Positions 32,824 to 41,986 of a DNA stretch of 64,000 nucleotides are shown piece after piece. The stretch is from UBA3839 sp902776985 (lineage in GTDB: Bacteria > Bacteroidota > Bacteroidia > Bacteroidales > Bacteroidaceae): assembly GCA_902776985.1 (NCBI GenBank), contig CACYSD010000021.1, positions 5,651 through 69,650 on the forward strand, in the 5' to 3' direction. Position 1 is the first letter of the stretch; every line of letters begins with the position of its first letter. The translations under genes and the position numbers were made by a program. Under the pieces are notes generated by a model that was given only the letters and a program-made list of their open reading frames with translations, did no database searches and was not told where the DNA came from.

Positions 32824-34017
32824 TTAGAGTCTTACTCCGAAGGAGGCGTGAATGTACCAGTCATTGAGGTGACCGTGCATAGCGCGATGCTTGAAATTGT
32901 AGTTGTTGAACTGACCGTTGGCATTGATGAAATAGCGGTCCCAGTTATAGGTGATGGAGAGACGGGCAGCGGTGTTGAGTGCAACGCGGTTGTTGCGTGA
33001 GTGAGAACTCTGGCTCAGAACTTCGTACTCGTCGGCATAATCCAAATCATCCCAGTCGTCGGCATGGCGCTGGTCAACTTCCTTGGCATTGGTGGTGCAG
33101 AGATTGACCTTGGTTCGGTTGAGCAGGGAAATCGTCGGCATGAACATAGCGCTTATGAGCCATCCCTTGGCTGGCACGAAGTTGTAGGCGTATCCTGCTC
33201 CGATGCTTACCTGATACTGACGCAGACGTGAGATGTCATCCATCATCAAGATAAAGTCGGCATTGCGGCTGTTGCGGTAATTAAAGTCGGCATAGTAGGC
33301 TGTTAGTCCTGCTATAAACGAACCTGCGGAGCGTACCTGATATGTCTTCTGGTTGTAGGCAGCCGCATAGGAGAAACGCTTTGAGTTGAATATATAGAAG
33401 CCGTCGAACATAAGAGTGTTAATGCGCATAGCGGCATCGAGCGGTATATCTGCCGTGAAGCTCCAAGGCAAAGCCTCTTCAGGCCAAGGAGAGTCTTTGT
33501 CATCTCTCACGTACATCTGTCCAGCGAAGTGTGTAGTAGGTGTGTCCATCTTGAACTTGTGCCAGCGGAGATTCAGGCTATACCAGTTGCCCACACTTCT
33601 GAGGGTGAGGTTGCGTCCCTTAAGACCTGAGACATTGAATGAATAGCTGGCACTGATGCCTTTGTAGCCTACCTTCACACCCAAAGAGGTTGACACGTCT
33701 GTTCTGAAGCGAGGATCTGTGTCGAGATTTCCGGTTGCCTTGAACGTAGGGTCGAAGAATTCTCCATCGTAGATACTTTCTCCGTCAATGCTGGAGTGTA
33801 TCTGGAGTTCTGTCTGTGTGACTTTTGTCCTGACACTTACCTGCCAGGGATACTCAGGCGCCTTGATGTAGTTGGTATCCACACCATGCACCACATTCTT
33901 GTCGACAAGTAACTTTGCCTTTGCAAAAAGGCTGTTGGTGTCAACTTCAACTTGTGCCATCACCGGGGCTGATACCATCAGCAGGCAGAAGCTGACAACT
34001 ATTTGCTTAAATTTCAT
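32824..34017 (-). CDS. Outer-membrane barrel protein, DUF4421-like
   Basis: A 397-residue protein. ATG 34017 gives a proper signal peptide (MKFKQIVVSFCLLMVSAPVMAQ); the frame extends five codons upstream to a TTG that would spoil it. The mature region begins VDTNYIKAPEYPW and continues with alternating hydrophobic strands separated by polar turns, ending in a strand with terminal aromatic/hydrophobic residues (WYIHASFGVRL), typical of outer-membrane beta barrels. The pattern fits DUF4421, a Bacteroidetes family of unknown function. It lies 40 nt downstream of the S9 peptidase gene and is probably on the same transcript. Confidence 0.65.
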   Translation of the reverse strand: MKFKQIVVSFCLLMVSAPVMAQVEVDTNSLFAKAKLLVDKNVVHGVDTNYIKAPEYPWQVSVRTKVTQTELQIHSSIDGESIYDGEFFDPTFKATGNLDTDPRFRTDVSTSLGVKVGYKGISASYSFNVSGLKGRNLTLRSVGNWYSLNLRWHKFKMDTPTTHFAGQMYVRDDKDSPWPEEALPWSFTADIPLDAAMRINTLMFDGFYIFNSKRFSYAAAYNQKTYQVRSAGSFIAGLTAYYADFNYRNSRNADFILMMDDISRLRQYQVSIGAGYAYNFVPAKGWLISAMFMPTISLLNRTKVNLCTTNAKEVDQRHADDWDDLDYADEYEVLSQSSHSRNNRVALNTAARLSITYNWDRYFINANGQFNNYNFKHRAMHGHLNDWYIHASFGVRL

Positions 34018-34057
34018 TATTGTTTTCTCCAATTATTTCTTGTGCTATCGGGGTTGT

Positions 34058-36313
34058 CTATTTATTCATCAGTTTTGAGTCGAAGAAATTCTCGATACGG
34101 CGGAAGAGGTGCTTACGGGTGTTGCCGCCATAGATGCTGTGATTGCGGTTGGTATAGACCTGCATCTCAAACTGGATGTCTGCCTGAACAAGACATTCTA
34201 CCAGTTCGGCACAATTCTGATAATGTACATTGTCGTCGGTAAGACCGTGGCAGATGAGCAGATCACCGTGCAGGCGCTTGTAGCGATGGAGCGGTGAGAT
34301 GTCGTAGCCATTGGGGTTCTCCTGCGGACGACGCATATAGCGTTCAGTGTAGGCTGTGTCGTAGAATCGCCAGTCGGTAACAGGTGCTACAGCTGCTCCG
34401 CAACGGAACACAGGACGTCCCTCACACATCGACATGATGGTGTTGAAACCTCCGAAGCTCCATCCCCAGATGGCAATGCGGTCTTTATCGACATAGGGCA
34501 GAGAACCGAGATAGAGGGCTGTCTCCACCTGATCCTTGGATTCCTTGTCACCCATAGTCATATAGGTGCATTTCTGGAACTTCTCCCCTCGCCCACCTGT
34601 GCCGCGTCCGTCAACGCAAACCACGATGTAGCCTTTCTGAGCAAGACGGTGTTCCCAGATGAGTCCGCCAAAGAATCCGTTGCTCCAGGAGTTGTGTACC
34701 TGCTGGTTGCCTGGACCACTGTACTGATACATGATGACAGGATATTTCTTAGAAGCATTGAAGCCTGCTGGCTTCACCATCCATCCGTTGAGCTGTATGC
34801 CCTCGCTGGTGGTGAAGGTAAAGATTTCGGGCTTTGATATATTCAAACTACCATATACAGACTTGAGGGCTGCATTATCCTCAAGAACACGAAGCTGTTT
34901 GCCGTCGGCTGTACACACGGCAGTAACAGGAGGTGTGTTGATGTCGGAATAGGTATCGACGAAGTATTTGCAGCCGTTGGAGAATTGTGCCGAATGGAAA
35001 CCGTTGAAAGCTGTTAGGCGTGTACGCTTACCCTTCTGGTCAACCTTATAGATATACTGCTCCAGCGGACTTCCCTCGTTGCTGGAAAAGTAGAACTCCC
35101 TGCCTTCGCTGTCGCTTCCGTAGAAGTCATTAACTACGAACTCACCCTGTGTAAGCTGACGCACGAGCTGTCCCGTTGAGCTGTAGAGATACAGGTGGCG
35201 ATAGCCGTCACGTTCGGAAAGCAGCACAAACTGAGTGCCTGAGAAATCGAGATGGCCGTAGAAGGTGGTCTCAATATATGTGTCGGAAGTCTCACGCACC
35301 GCGAGTTGAGCCACACACGAACGGGGATTGACCATATAGATGTCGCACTGGTTCTGACGGCGGTTGAGTGTAAGCACCGCAAGGCGGTCTGCATCGCGGG
35401 TGAACTGGATGCGGGGAATATAGGAATCGGAATCAAGCGGGACCTGCATGTTGCGAGTGACACGGCTCTTGATGTCATAGCTATGCACACTCACCTTGGA
35501 ATTGCGTTCACCTGCCTTGGGATATTTATACTCGTAAACATTGGGATAGAGGATGTTGTCGGTCATCTCAGGTTCTGTTCCCTTGAAATACATAAGCGGG
35601 AAAGTAGGCACCTGGGATTCGTCGAAACGCACCCAAGCCAGCATCTGAGAGTCGCTGCTGAAGTCGTAGGCACAATTGTACTCAAACTCCTCCTCATAAA
35701 CCCAGTCGGGCTTACCGTTGATGATCTGGTTGAACTTGCCGTCGGTGGTTATCTGACTCTCGGCATTGTTGTAGAGGAGCTTAACAAGGAAGATGTTGTT
35801 GTCGCGGACGAAAGCAATCATACTGCCGTCGGGCGAGAACTTCGGACATTCCTGCGGACCGCCGGCTGAGAGCGGAGTGAGAGTGTGGTTTCGCACATTA
35901 TATATATAGTACTCCGCTGTGAACGAACGGCGATAGATTTCCTTACGGTTGGTCTCAATGAGGATGTTGGCTCCATCGGGCGAAATGATGTAGTTTAAGA
36001 AGGCTGTTGGCTTCTTTGAATCATCGCTACTTTTCAGCATACGAGCCTTAGTCAGGTTGATGACTGTATCGACTGGCGCACCGGTCTTGTAGGAATAGCG
36101 TACCAGCATACGTCTACGGTCGGTGAGAACACCATAGGTCTCGCCGTCGGGCATGGAATTGAGCGATGTGACGCGACTGGGATAATAGGCGTAATTAACC
36201 ACGTCGTCCAGTTCAATAGTCTGGGCATTGAGAGAAGAAGCCCCCTCCAACTCCCCCAAGGGGGAGAGAAATGATGAGTGTAGAGTGATGAATAAAAGGA
36301 ATAATTTTTTCAT
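34058..36313 (-). CDS. S9 family serine peptidase (dipeptidyl peptidase IV-like)
   Basis: A 751-residue secreted peptidase. Residues 30-480 form a WD-like beta-propeller (DPPIV_N). The C-terminal alpha/beta hydrolase has GRGTGGRGEKF, IWGWSFGGFNT (nucleophile Ser near 616), LTDDNVHYQN (Asp near 693) and NRNHSIYGG (His near 726). EEEFEYNCAYDF supplies the double Glu that binds the substrate amino terminus in DPP IV. It should release N-terminal dipeptides in the periplasm. Oddly, the signal peptide contains the insert SFLSPLGELEGAS, encoded by an interspersed GC-rich repeat (36241-36268). An 8-bp repeat array precedes the start. Confidence 0.9.
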   Translation of the reverse strand: MKKLFLLFITLHSSFLSPLGELEGASSLNAQTIELDDVVNYAYYPSRVTSLNSMPDGETYGVLTDRRRMLVRYSYKTGAPVDTVINLTKARMLKSSDDSKKPTAFLNYIISPDGANILIETNRKEIYRRSFTAEYYIYNVRNHTLTPLSAGGPQECPKFSPDGSMIAFVRDNNIFLVKLLYNNAESQITTDGKFNQIINGKPDWVYEEEFEYNCAYDFSSDSQMLAWVRFDESQVPTFPLMYFKGTEPEMTDNILYPNVYEYKYPKAGERNSKVSVHSYDIKSRVTRNMQVPLDSDSYIPRIQFTRDADRLAVLTLNRRQNQCDIYMVNPRSCVAQLAVRETSDTYIETTFYGHLDFSGTQFVLLSERDGYRHLYLYSSTGQLVRQLTQGEFVVNDFYGSDSEGREFYFSSNEGSPLEQYIYKVDQKGKRTRLTAFNGFHSAQFSNGCKYFVDTYSDINTPPVTAVCTADGKQLRVLEDNAALKSVYGSLNISKPEIFTFTTSEGIQLNGWMVKPAGFNASKKYPVIMYQYSGPGNQQVHNSWSNGFFGGLIWEHRLAQKGYIVVCVDGRGTGGRGEKFQKCTYMTMGDKESKDQVETALYLGSLPYVDKDRIAIWGWSFGGFNTIMSMCEGRPVFRCGAAVAPVTDWRFYDTAYTERYMRRPQENPNGYDISPLHRYKRLHGDLLICHGLTDDNVHYQNCAELVECLVQADIQFEMQVYTNRNHSIYGGNTRKHLFRRIENFFDSKLMNK
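36241..36268. repeat. GC-rich interspersed repeat, copy within the S9 peptidase signal-peptide coding region
   Basis: A 28-nt core, CCCCCTCCAACTCCCCCAAG plus GGGGAGAG, differs by one base from 41991-42018. It contains the palindrome CTCCCCCAAGGGGGAG. Similarity continues to the right as a degenerate ATGAGTG-AGTGATGAAT block to about 36295. The core and block together encode about 18 residues of the signal peptide on the minus strand. Confidence 0.85.
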
Positions 36314-36330
36314 ATCGTGAGTTTTTAGAG

Positions 36331-36426
36331 TTCTTAAGTTTTTAAGTTCTTAAGTTTTTAAGTTCTTAAGTTTTTAAGTTCTTAAGTTTTTAAGTTCTTA
36401 AGTTTTTAAGTTCTTAAGTTCTTAAG
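36331..36426. repeat. 8-bp tandem repeat array (alternating TTCTTAAG/TTTTTAAG, 12 units)
   Basis: Twelve octamers, strictly alternating TTCTTAAG and TTTTTAAG until the final two TTCTTAAG. Read on the transcribed minus strand, the array ends 18 nt before the S9 peptidase ATG. It shares its unit with 32730-32793. Confidence 0.88.
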
Positions 36427-36458
36427 GATTTTTTCGCCCTTAGGCAAATGAGATTTTC

Positions 36459-37367
36459 TTAAGATTTTCTTGAAATTTTTTGCGAAGCAAGTAGTTTTTG
36501 TCGGAGTTTGGCGGTGAACTCGTGGTTCTTAAGTCCCCACCCCGGCACGGCGAGAAGGGACTGGGGCGACTGCGAGACAAAGCGTTCGAGGACAATGTCG
36601 GGACGCAGATGCGAGATAAACTCAATGACGAGGTCGATGTATTCATCAACGGTGTAGAGACGGAAGCGGTCGGGATGGCTCTCATATTCCTCAGCCATGC
36701 GAGTACCACGAATCAACTGCAACTGATGTATCTTGAGCGTAGTCAACGGCAGGGCAGAAAGGCGTTCAGCCTCTGTCTCTATGTAGTTAGGAATGGTGTG
36801 GGTTCGGGGCAGATTGAGGATAATGTGGCCGCCAACGGGTATGCCCCGTTGCGCTGTCTGCCGCACGGCCCACTGTGTCTGGGCAAAAGTATGCCCGCGG
36901 TTGATGTCGCGCAGGATGGAGTCGTCGGTTGACTCGATGCCATACTCCACGAGCACGAAACTTCGCTTATGCAGTTCAGCCAGATAATCGAGCAAGGGTT
37001 CCGACACACAATCGGGACGAGTTCCAATGACTATCCCCACCACGTCCTCCACTCTGAGTGCTTCCTCATACTTCTCACGCAATGTATCGAAACTTGAATA
37101 AGTGTTGGTATATGCCTGGAAATAGGCAAGATACTTCATAGTGGGATATTTACGCGCAAAGAACTGCTTCCCTTCCTCCAGCTGCTGAGTGATTGTCTTC
37201 TCCGTGGCACAATAGGATGGGTTGAACGTCTGGTTGTTGCAATAAGTGCATCCACCCGTCCCTACCGTTCCGTCGCGATTGGGGCAAGTGAAACCAGCGT
37301 TCACAGAAATCTTCTGTACTTTCTGTCCCAACTGGTTTGTGAGCCATTGTCCAAAGTCAGTGTACAT
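36459..37367 (-). CDS. Radical SAM protein, TIGR01212/YhcC family
   Basis: A 302-residue cytosolic iron-sulfur protein. GFTCPNRDGTVGTGGCTYCNNQTF holds a spaced cluster motif, Cys28, Cys40 and Cys43 (CX11CX2C), characteristic of TIGR01212/YhcC and Elp3-like radical SAM enzymes. VEYGIESTDDSILRDINRGH and GGHIILNLPRT are SAM- and barrel-associated motifs. The family function is not settled; tRNA modification has been suggested for relatives. The gene is divergent from the LysM gene. It may read through the 8-bp array into the S9 peptidase gene 145 nt downstream. Confidence 0.88.
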   Translation of the reverse strand: MYTDFGQWLTNQLGQKVQKISVNAGFTCPNRDGTVGTGGCTYCNNQTFNPSYCATEKTITQQLEEGKQFFARKYPTMKYLAYFQAYTNTYSSFDTLREKYEEALRVEDVVGIVIGTRPDCVSEPLLDYLAELHKRSFVLVEYGIESTDDSILRDINRGHTFAQTQWAVRQTAQRGIPVGGHIILNLPRTHTIPNYIETEAERLSALPLTTLKIHQLQLIRGTRMAEEYESHPDRFRLYTVDEYIDLVIEFISHLRPDIVLERFVSQSPQSLLAVPGWGLKNHEFTAKLRQKLLASQKISRKS

Positions 37368-37457
37368 CTAAATAGTGAAGAGTGAAGCTATCGTTGCGAT
37401 GCCTGTAAATTTTTTTAGAGAGCACGCTCACAGAGCGGGAATCAGGATTTCTCTTTG

Positions 37458-37488
37458 CAAAAATAGTCAAAAAAATATCATTGTCAAC
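37458..37488 (-). promoter_or_regulatory. Possible promoter of the radical SAM gene
   Basis: On the minus strand, GTTG (37488-37485, three of four), a 19-nt spacer, then TATTTTTG (37465-37458). The leader would be about 85 nt. Confidence 0.45.
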
Positions 37489-37506
37489 TATAAATCCTTA
37501 CTAATC

Positions 37507-37537
37507 TTTGTCTGTATAACGAAAAATCGTAAATTTG
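37507..37537 (+). promoter_or_regulatory. Promoter of the LysM-PorT gene pair
   Basis: TTTG (37507-37510), a 19-nt spacer, then TAAATTTG (37530-37537), a full consensus match. The predicted start is near 37543, with a leader of about 140 nt. Confidence 0.75.
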
Positions 37538-37685
37538 CAAGAAATATTTAAAGTCAGGAGTGACGAATTCTTTATACCCTGAACTTAAGAACTCACTCGC
37601 CTAACGGCTAAAAATTAAGAAATCATTCAAAAATCCTTCAAATCCAGCGCATTTAGCGCGATGATGGAACTTAAGAATAAAAAAA

Positions 37686-39281
37686 ATGAAACGAATACTA
37701 ACAGTTATAGTAATGGCATGCATTTTTGTGGCTGGAGTAACTGCTCAAACCACAGTCACACGCCACGAAGTACAAGGCGGTGAAACACTCTATTCGCTGA
37801 GCCGCCGTTACAATGTCACAGTTGAACAGATTGTTGACGCAAACCCTGGCATGGGTGAGAAAATCTATGCCGGACAGGTAATAAACATCCCTGCTGCAAC
37901 AAATGGCGGGAACAACAACCAAGCCGCAAATAACAACAACCACGTCACAACGGTGAGCGTAGATGCCACTTTCGGTACTACGACAACAGCAAACACCAAC
38001 ATCGGTGAATGTAAGCTGATGTACCAGGTAGAGAAGAAAGAAACTGTCTATTCCATTTCCCGCAAGTTCAACATCACCGAAGAGGAACTGCTCAGAGCCA
38101 ATCCACAGATAAAAAAGGAGAAAGTTAAGAAAGGCGAATATCTCTGCATCCCCTACTCCGCCAGCGAGATTGCAGCTCTGACCAAGGCCGAGGAAGAGGA
38201 AAAGAAAGAAGAAGTGGTTGAGACCGTAATCGTAACAGAGAAAAAGCCTTTCAACGTAGCTGTTATCCTGCCTTTCGGACTTGACAACAAACAGAAGACA
38301 AGCGAGGAAGTGAAGATGATTGACTTCTACGAAGGTTTCCTCGTTGGAGTTAATGACATGAAGCGTGAAGGCATCTCGGTCAATGTATATGCCTACGACG
38401 AAGGTGGTGTGAACAGCACTGCTACCGACAGCATCCTCAAACTTGAGAGCATGAAGAACATGGACTTCATCGTCGGTCCTCTGCACCTGGAGCATTACCC
38501 TGCCATCAGCGCCTTCGCCACAACGAACAATATCTGTCTGGCTTTGCCATTCTCCACACGCGACTATCTGACTACAGCCAAACCGACCGTTTTCCAGATA
38601 AACAACAACGTGGCAACACTCTACGCCGAGGTCTATGACCAGTTCACTACCCAGTTCCCCAACAGCGATGTCTGCTTCATCGACATCAACGACAAAGGCA
38701 GCAAGAGCGACTTCGTGGCAGGCATGAAACGTGTGCTGGAATCAAAAGGAATGAAGCACCGTACCATCACGGTTGACCAGATAGCAAACATCAAGGATAT
38801 GTTCAGCGATGAACACCGCAACGTGATTATCCCAACTTCAGCATCAATGTCCGCATTCGAAAGCATCATAAAGAAGATGAACAACCTGCCTGCCAACATA
38901 GCTGATTCACTTCACGTGACCTTCTTCGGCTATCCTGAATGGCAGACCTTCACCGATGCCGACAAAGAGAAACTCGTGAAATACAAGTCATCGTTCTTCG
39001 CAACATTCTACGCCTACAAGAACGACAACAACATCAATGCGTTCAGAAGCAAATTCACACATTGGTTCAAGCGCGAGCCAGTCAAGGCACATCCAGACTT
39101 CAGCTTGCTCGGCTACGATATTGCCCGCTACTTCATCAACGGACTTTCAAACGAGGGAACAGAATTCTACAACAATCAGGCGAACCACAGCTGCAGGTCG
39201 CTTCAGAACCCCATGCAGTTCAGGCGCAAGGCTGAAGGCAGCGGATTCGTCAACACCCATGTAAAAATCATACATCTATAA
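37686..39281 (+). CDS. LysM and periplasmic-binding-protein (PBP1-like) domain protein
   Basis: A 531-residue secreted protein with a signal peptide ending in VTAQ. Two LysM domains follow, at about residues 25-70 (HEVQGGETLYSLSRRYNVTVEQI) and 112-160 (YQVEKKETVYSISRKFNITEEEL), separated by an Asn-rich linker. After an acidic/Lys linker the rest (190-531) is a type 1 periplasmic-binding fold: FNVAVILPFG, DFYEGFLVGVNDMKREG, DFIVGPLH and SLLGYDIARYFINGL. LysM binds peptidoglycan GlcNAc. The binding-fold part resembles LpoA-like or branched-chain amino-acid receptor domains, so a cell-wall synthesis regulator is plausible but unproven. The PorT-family gene follows after 6 nt. Confidence 0.85.
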   Translation: MKRILTVIVMACIFVAGVTAQTTVTRHEVQGGETLYSLSRRYNVTVEQIVDANPGMGEKIYAGQVINIPAATNGGNNNQAANNNNHVTTVSVDATFGTTTTANTNIGECKLMYQVEKKETVYSISRKFNITEEELLRANPQIKKEKVKKGEYLCIPYSASEIAALTKAEEEEKKEEVVETVIVTEKKPFNVAVILPFGLDNKQKTSEEVKMIDFYEGFLVGVNDMKREGISVNVYAYDEGGVNSTATDSILKLESMKNMDFIVGPLHLEHYPAISAFATTNNICLALPFSTRDYLTTAKPTVFQINNNVATLYAEVYDQFTTQFPNSDVCFIDINDKGSKSDFVAGMKRVLESKGMKHRTITVDQIANIKDMFSDEHRNVIIPTSASMSAFESIIKKMNNLPANIADSLHVTFFGYPEWQTFTDADKEKLVKYKSSFFATFYAYKNDNNINAFRSKFTHWFKREPVKAHPDFSLLGYDIARYFINGLSNEGTEFYNNQANHSCRSLQNPMQFRRKAEGSGFVNTHVKIIHL

Positions 39282-39287
39282 TCCATC

Positions 39288-39977
39288 ATGCGGAGTAAGA
39301 CCCTACTGACCATAGCAGCGTTCATCCTTACGCTTCACGCCACAGCCCAAGTGGGTGAGCGGCGCAGCGACTTTGCCATAGGCGCAGGAGCAGGATGGAC
39401 TTTGAACCAAGTCAGTTTCAATCCTACCATCAAGCAGACCTACAAGACAGGACCTACTATCGGTTTCAGCGCAAGATACATCTGTGAGAAATACTTCACA
39501 GCTATCTGCGGAGTACAGATGGAAGTCAACTACTCACAGGCAGGCTGGAAGGAAGTGATTGAAGACGGTTCGCTCAATGAATACCAGCGCAACCTCAACT
39601 ATATCCAGGTTCCGCTGCTCATGCAGATGGGTTGGGGACGAGAGAAGCGAGGAGCGAAATTCATCTTCGAAGCAGGTCCCCAGTTCGGCTACTGCCTCTC
39701 CACCAGCGAGAAGCGCGGAGGATCAGGCGCATGGGACACAAGCAACCGACCGGGCGGAGTGACCCACCAATACGACAACGACATCGACAATAAGTTCGAC
39801 TACGGCATCACAGCAGGCGTGGGAATGGAACTCTCCACCGGCATCGGACACTTCCTGCTCCATGGACGCTATTACTTCGGACTTGCCGACTTCTACGACA
39901 ACTCCAAGAAAGGCTATTTCTCACGCTCAGCCAATTCGTCCATCGTCATAAAGCTGAACTATCTGTTCGACCTCTGA
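39288..39977 (+). CDS. PorT-family outer-membrane beta-barrel protein
   Basis: A 229-residue protein with a signal peptide ending in HATAQ. Eight or so amphipathic strands follow: DFAIGAGAGWTLNQV, GPTIGFSARYICEKYFTAICGVQMEVNYSQ, NYIQVPLLMQMGWG, FIFEAGPQFGYCLS, DYGITAGVGMELS, and a terminal SSIVIKLNYLFDL. This is the pattern of PorT-like small barrels. The founding member supports type IX secretion in Porphyromonas, but most homologues have no known function. It lies 6 nt after the LysM gene, so the two are co-transcribed and may act together at the envelope. Confidence 0.83.
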   Translation: MRSKTLLTIAAFILTLHATAQVGERRSDFAIGAGAGWTLNQVSFNPTIKQTYKTGPTIGFSARYICEKYFTAICGVQMEVNYSQAGWKEVIEDGSLNEYQRNLNYIQVPLLMQMGWGREKRGAKFIFEAGPQFGYCLSTSEKRGGSGAWDTSNRPGGVTHQYDNDIDNKFDYGITAGVGMELSTGIGHFLLHGRYYFGLADFYDNSKKGYFSRSANSSIVIKLNYLFDL

Positions 39978-40021
39978 AAGACATTTTGCATCAAATAACT
40001 AACTAACACATATTACTATCT

Positions 40022-41986
40022 ATGAAGAAATTACTGCTAACTACCCTACTCGCAGGAACTCTCACAACAGGAGTTTCCGCGCAAGAGACTGAACCCAACG
40101 TAGCTTACCTCTTCACCTACTTCACAGGCAACGCTCCTGAGGAGGAACAGATTTGCTATGCGCTCAGCGAAGACGGCTACAACTACACACCGCTCAACCA
40201 CGGAAATCCGATTGTGAAAAGCGACACCATTGCCTTTACCGGCTGCGTCCGCGACCCACACATCCTGCGCGGTGAAGACGGAAAGACCTTCTACATGGTT
40301 GTGACAGACATGAAATCCGCTCTCGGATGGAGCAGCAACCGGGGAATGGTGCTGATGAAATCAACCGACCTCATCAACTGGACACACTCAGTAGTGAATT
40401 TCCCCACAAAATACCCTAAAAAATGGGGCAACGTTATCCGTGTGTGGGCGCCAGAGACCATCTACGACCACAAGGCAAAGCGCTATATGGTGTTCTACTC
40501 TCTGCGCACCAGCGACCACGACAGCTTCGACCGCATCTACTACAGCTATGTAAACGATGACTTCACCGACCTCTTAGGCGAACCACAGTATTTGTTCGAC
40601 AACGGTTCCGCAACCATCGACGGCGACATCGTGTTCAATCCAGCCGACCAGCTCTACCACCTCTTCTACAAGAGCGAAGGCGGACGAGGCATCTACCAGG
40701 CTACCGCAAAGAGCCTCACTCCAGAACCAGGACAGCGTCCGGGCAGCCAATGGACAAAGATTGACGGTCACGTGGATCAGACCAACAAAGCCGTTGAGGG
40801 AGTCGGAGTTTGCCAAAGCATCGACGGCAAGTCATGGATTGTGATGTACGACTGCTACGGAGCCGGACACTACCAGTTCTGCACCAGCACAGACCTCAAG
40901 ACCTTCAAATGGGTGCAAGACACTCAGACACAAGGCAAGTTCACTCCTCGCCACGGAACCATCATTCCCATTACACAGAAGGAGAAAGACCGTCTGCTGC
41001 TCCACTTCGGCAACGGCAACAACGCTATACTGCCTAACTTCCATGCCGACCCAGAGATTCTCTATTCCAACAAGACAGGCAAATACTACATCTACTCCAC
41101 TACCGACGGATTCAACGGATGGGGCGGATGGCAGTTCTCCGTATTCTCTTCCACAGATCTCATCAACTGGAAAGACGAAGGCGTGATGCTCGATGTCAAA
41201 TCAGACCAGGTGAAATGGGCTTCAGGCAATGCCTGGGCACCAGCCATCATTGAGGTCAAGCAGAGCGACGGCACATATAAATATTACTTCTACTACTCTG
41301 CACACAATCCTAAGACCAACCGCAAGGAAATCGGCGTAGCAGTAAGCGATGACCCAGTAGGTCCGTTTGTTGACAGCGGTGCACCTATCGTCACCGACGC
41401 AGACCGTCCAGCAGCAGCTCGCGGCGGACAAGCCATCGATGTGGACGTATTCTACGATGCAAAGAGCAAGAAGCACTTCCTCTACTGGGGCAACGGCTTC
41501 ATGGCTGGAGCAGAACTCAACAGCGACATGCTCTCAATCAAGAAGGAGACCATCACACTCATGACTCCTGAAGGCGGTTCGCTGGAAACTTGGGCATACA
41601 GAGAAGCCCCATACGTATTCTTCCGCAAGGGCACATACTACTTCATGTGGTCGGTCGACGATACCGGTTCAGCTAACTACCACGTTGCCTACGGTACATC
41701 CAAGTCACCATTGGGTAAAATCAACATGGTTAACGGCGAATACCCCACTATCCTCAAGCAAGTTCCCGAGAAGTTCATCTACGGCACAGCTCACAACTCT
41801 GTACTTCAGATTCCAGGCAAGGATAAATGGTACATCGTTTATCACCGCATCAACAAATACCACATCGAACGTGTGATGAGTCCCGGAATTCACCGTGAAG
41901 TTTGTATTGACGAACTCCGTTTCGACAAGAAAGGCCGCATCATTCCTGTTCAACCTACACAAGAAGGACCGGAGGGGTTGAAGTAA
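40022..41986 (+). CDS. Secreted tandem GH43-like five-bladed beta-propeller protein
   Basis: A 654-residue protein with a signal peptide (TLTTGVSAQ). It contains two glycosidase-type propellers. The first (about 25-330) has GCVRDPHILRGEDGKTFYMV, VWAPETIYD and DGDIVFNPADQLYHLFY. The second (about 340-640) has HADPEILYSNKTGKYYIY, WAPAIIEV, AIDVDVFYD, REAPYVFFRKGTYYFMWS and GTAHNSVLQIPG. The DPxI and REAP Glu motifs in the second half match the GH43 general base and acid, so that half is the likelier catalytic unit. GH43 enzymes remove arabinose or xylose from plant glycans. No SusCD genes are adjacent. A GC-rich repeat follows the stop by 4 nt. Confidence 0.83.
   Translation: MKKLLLTTLLAGTLTTGVSAQETEPNVAYLFTYFTGNAPEEEQICYALSEDGYNYTPLNHGNPIVKSDTIAFTGCVRDPHILRGEDGKTFYMVVTDMKSALGWSSNRGMVLMKSTDLINWTHSVVNFPTKYPKKWGNVIRVWAPETIYDHKAKRYMVFYSLRTSDHDSFDRIYYSYVNDDFTDLLGEPQYLFDNGSATIDGDIVFNPADQLYHLFYKSEGGRGIYQATAKSLTPEPGQRPGSQWTKIDGHVDQTNKAVEGVGVCQSIDGKSWIVMYDCYGAGHYQFCTSTDLKTFKWVQDTQTQGKFTPRHGTIIPITQKEKDRLLLHFGNGNNAILPNFHADPEILYSNKTGKYYIYSTTDGFNGWGGWQFSVFSSTDLINWKDEGVMLDVKSDQVKWASGNAWAPAIIEVKQSDGTYKYYFYYSAHNPKTNRKEIGVAVSDDPVGPFVDSGAPIVTDADRPAAARGGQAIDVDVFYDAKSKKHFLYWGNGFMAGAELNSDMLSIKKETITLMTPEGGSLETWAYREAPYVFFRKGTYYFMWSVDDTGSANYHVAYGTSKSPLGKINMVNGEYPTILKQVPEKFIYGTAHNSVLQIPGKDKWYIVYHRINKYHIERVMSPGIHREVCIDELRFDKKGRIIPVQPTQEGPEGLK

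Larger units (their letters stand above)
37368..37685. other. 318-bp divergent region between the radical SAM and LysM genes
   Basis: It contains blocks shared with 42060-42165: TATCGTTGCGAT (37388-37402 region), a GAGCACGCT...GC hairpin, and the GTGAAGAGTGAAG sequence seen at many intergenic sites here. Overlapping divergent promoters lie at 37458-37488 (minus) and 37507-37537 (plus). The 150-nt leader of the LysM gene includes GAACTTAAGAACTC. Confidence 0.5.

Noticed and set aside
36331..36426. Octamer array considered as a replication origin or iteron set
   Set aside because: It consists of simple TTYTTAAG tandem units in a gene leader, a second array of the same unit lies before another gene, and no dnaA or rep gene is nearby.
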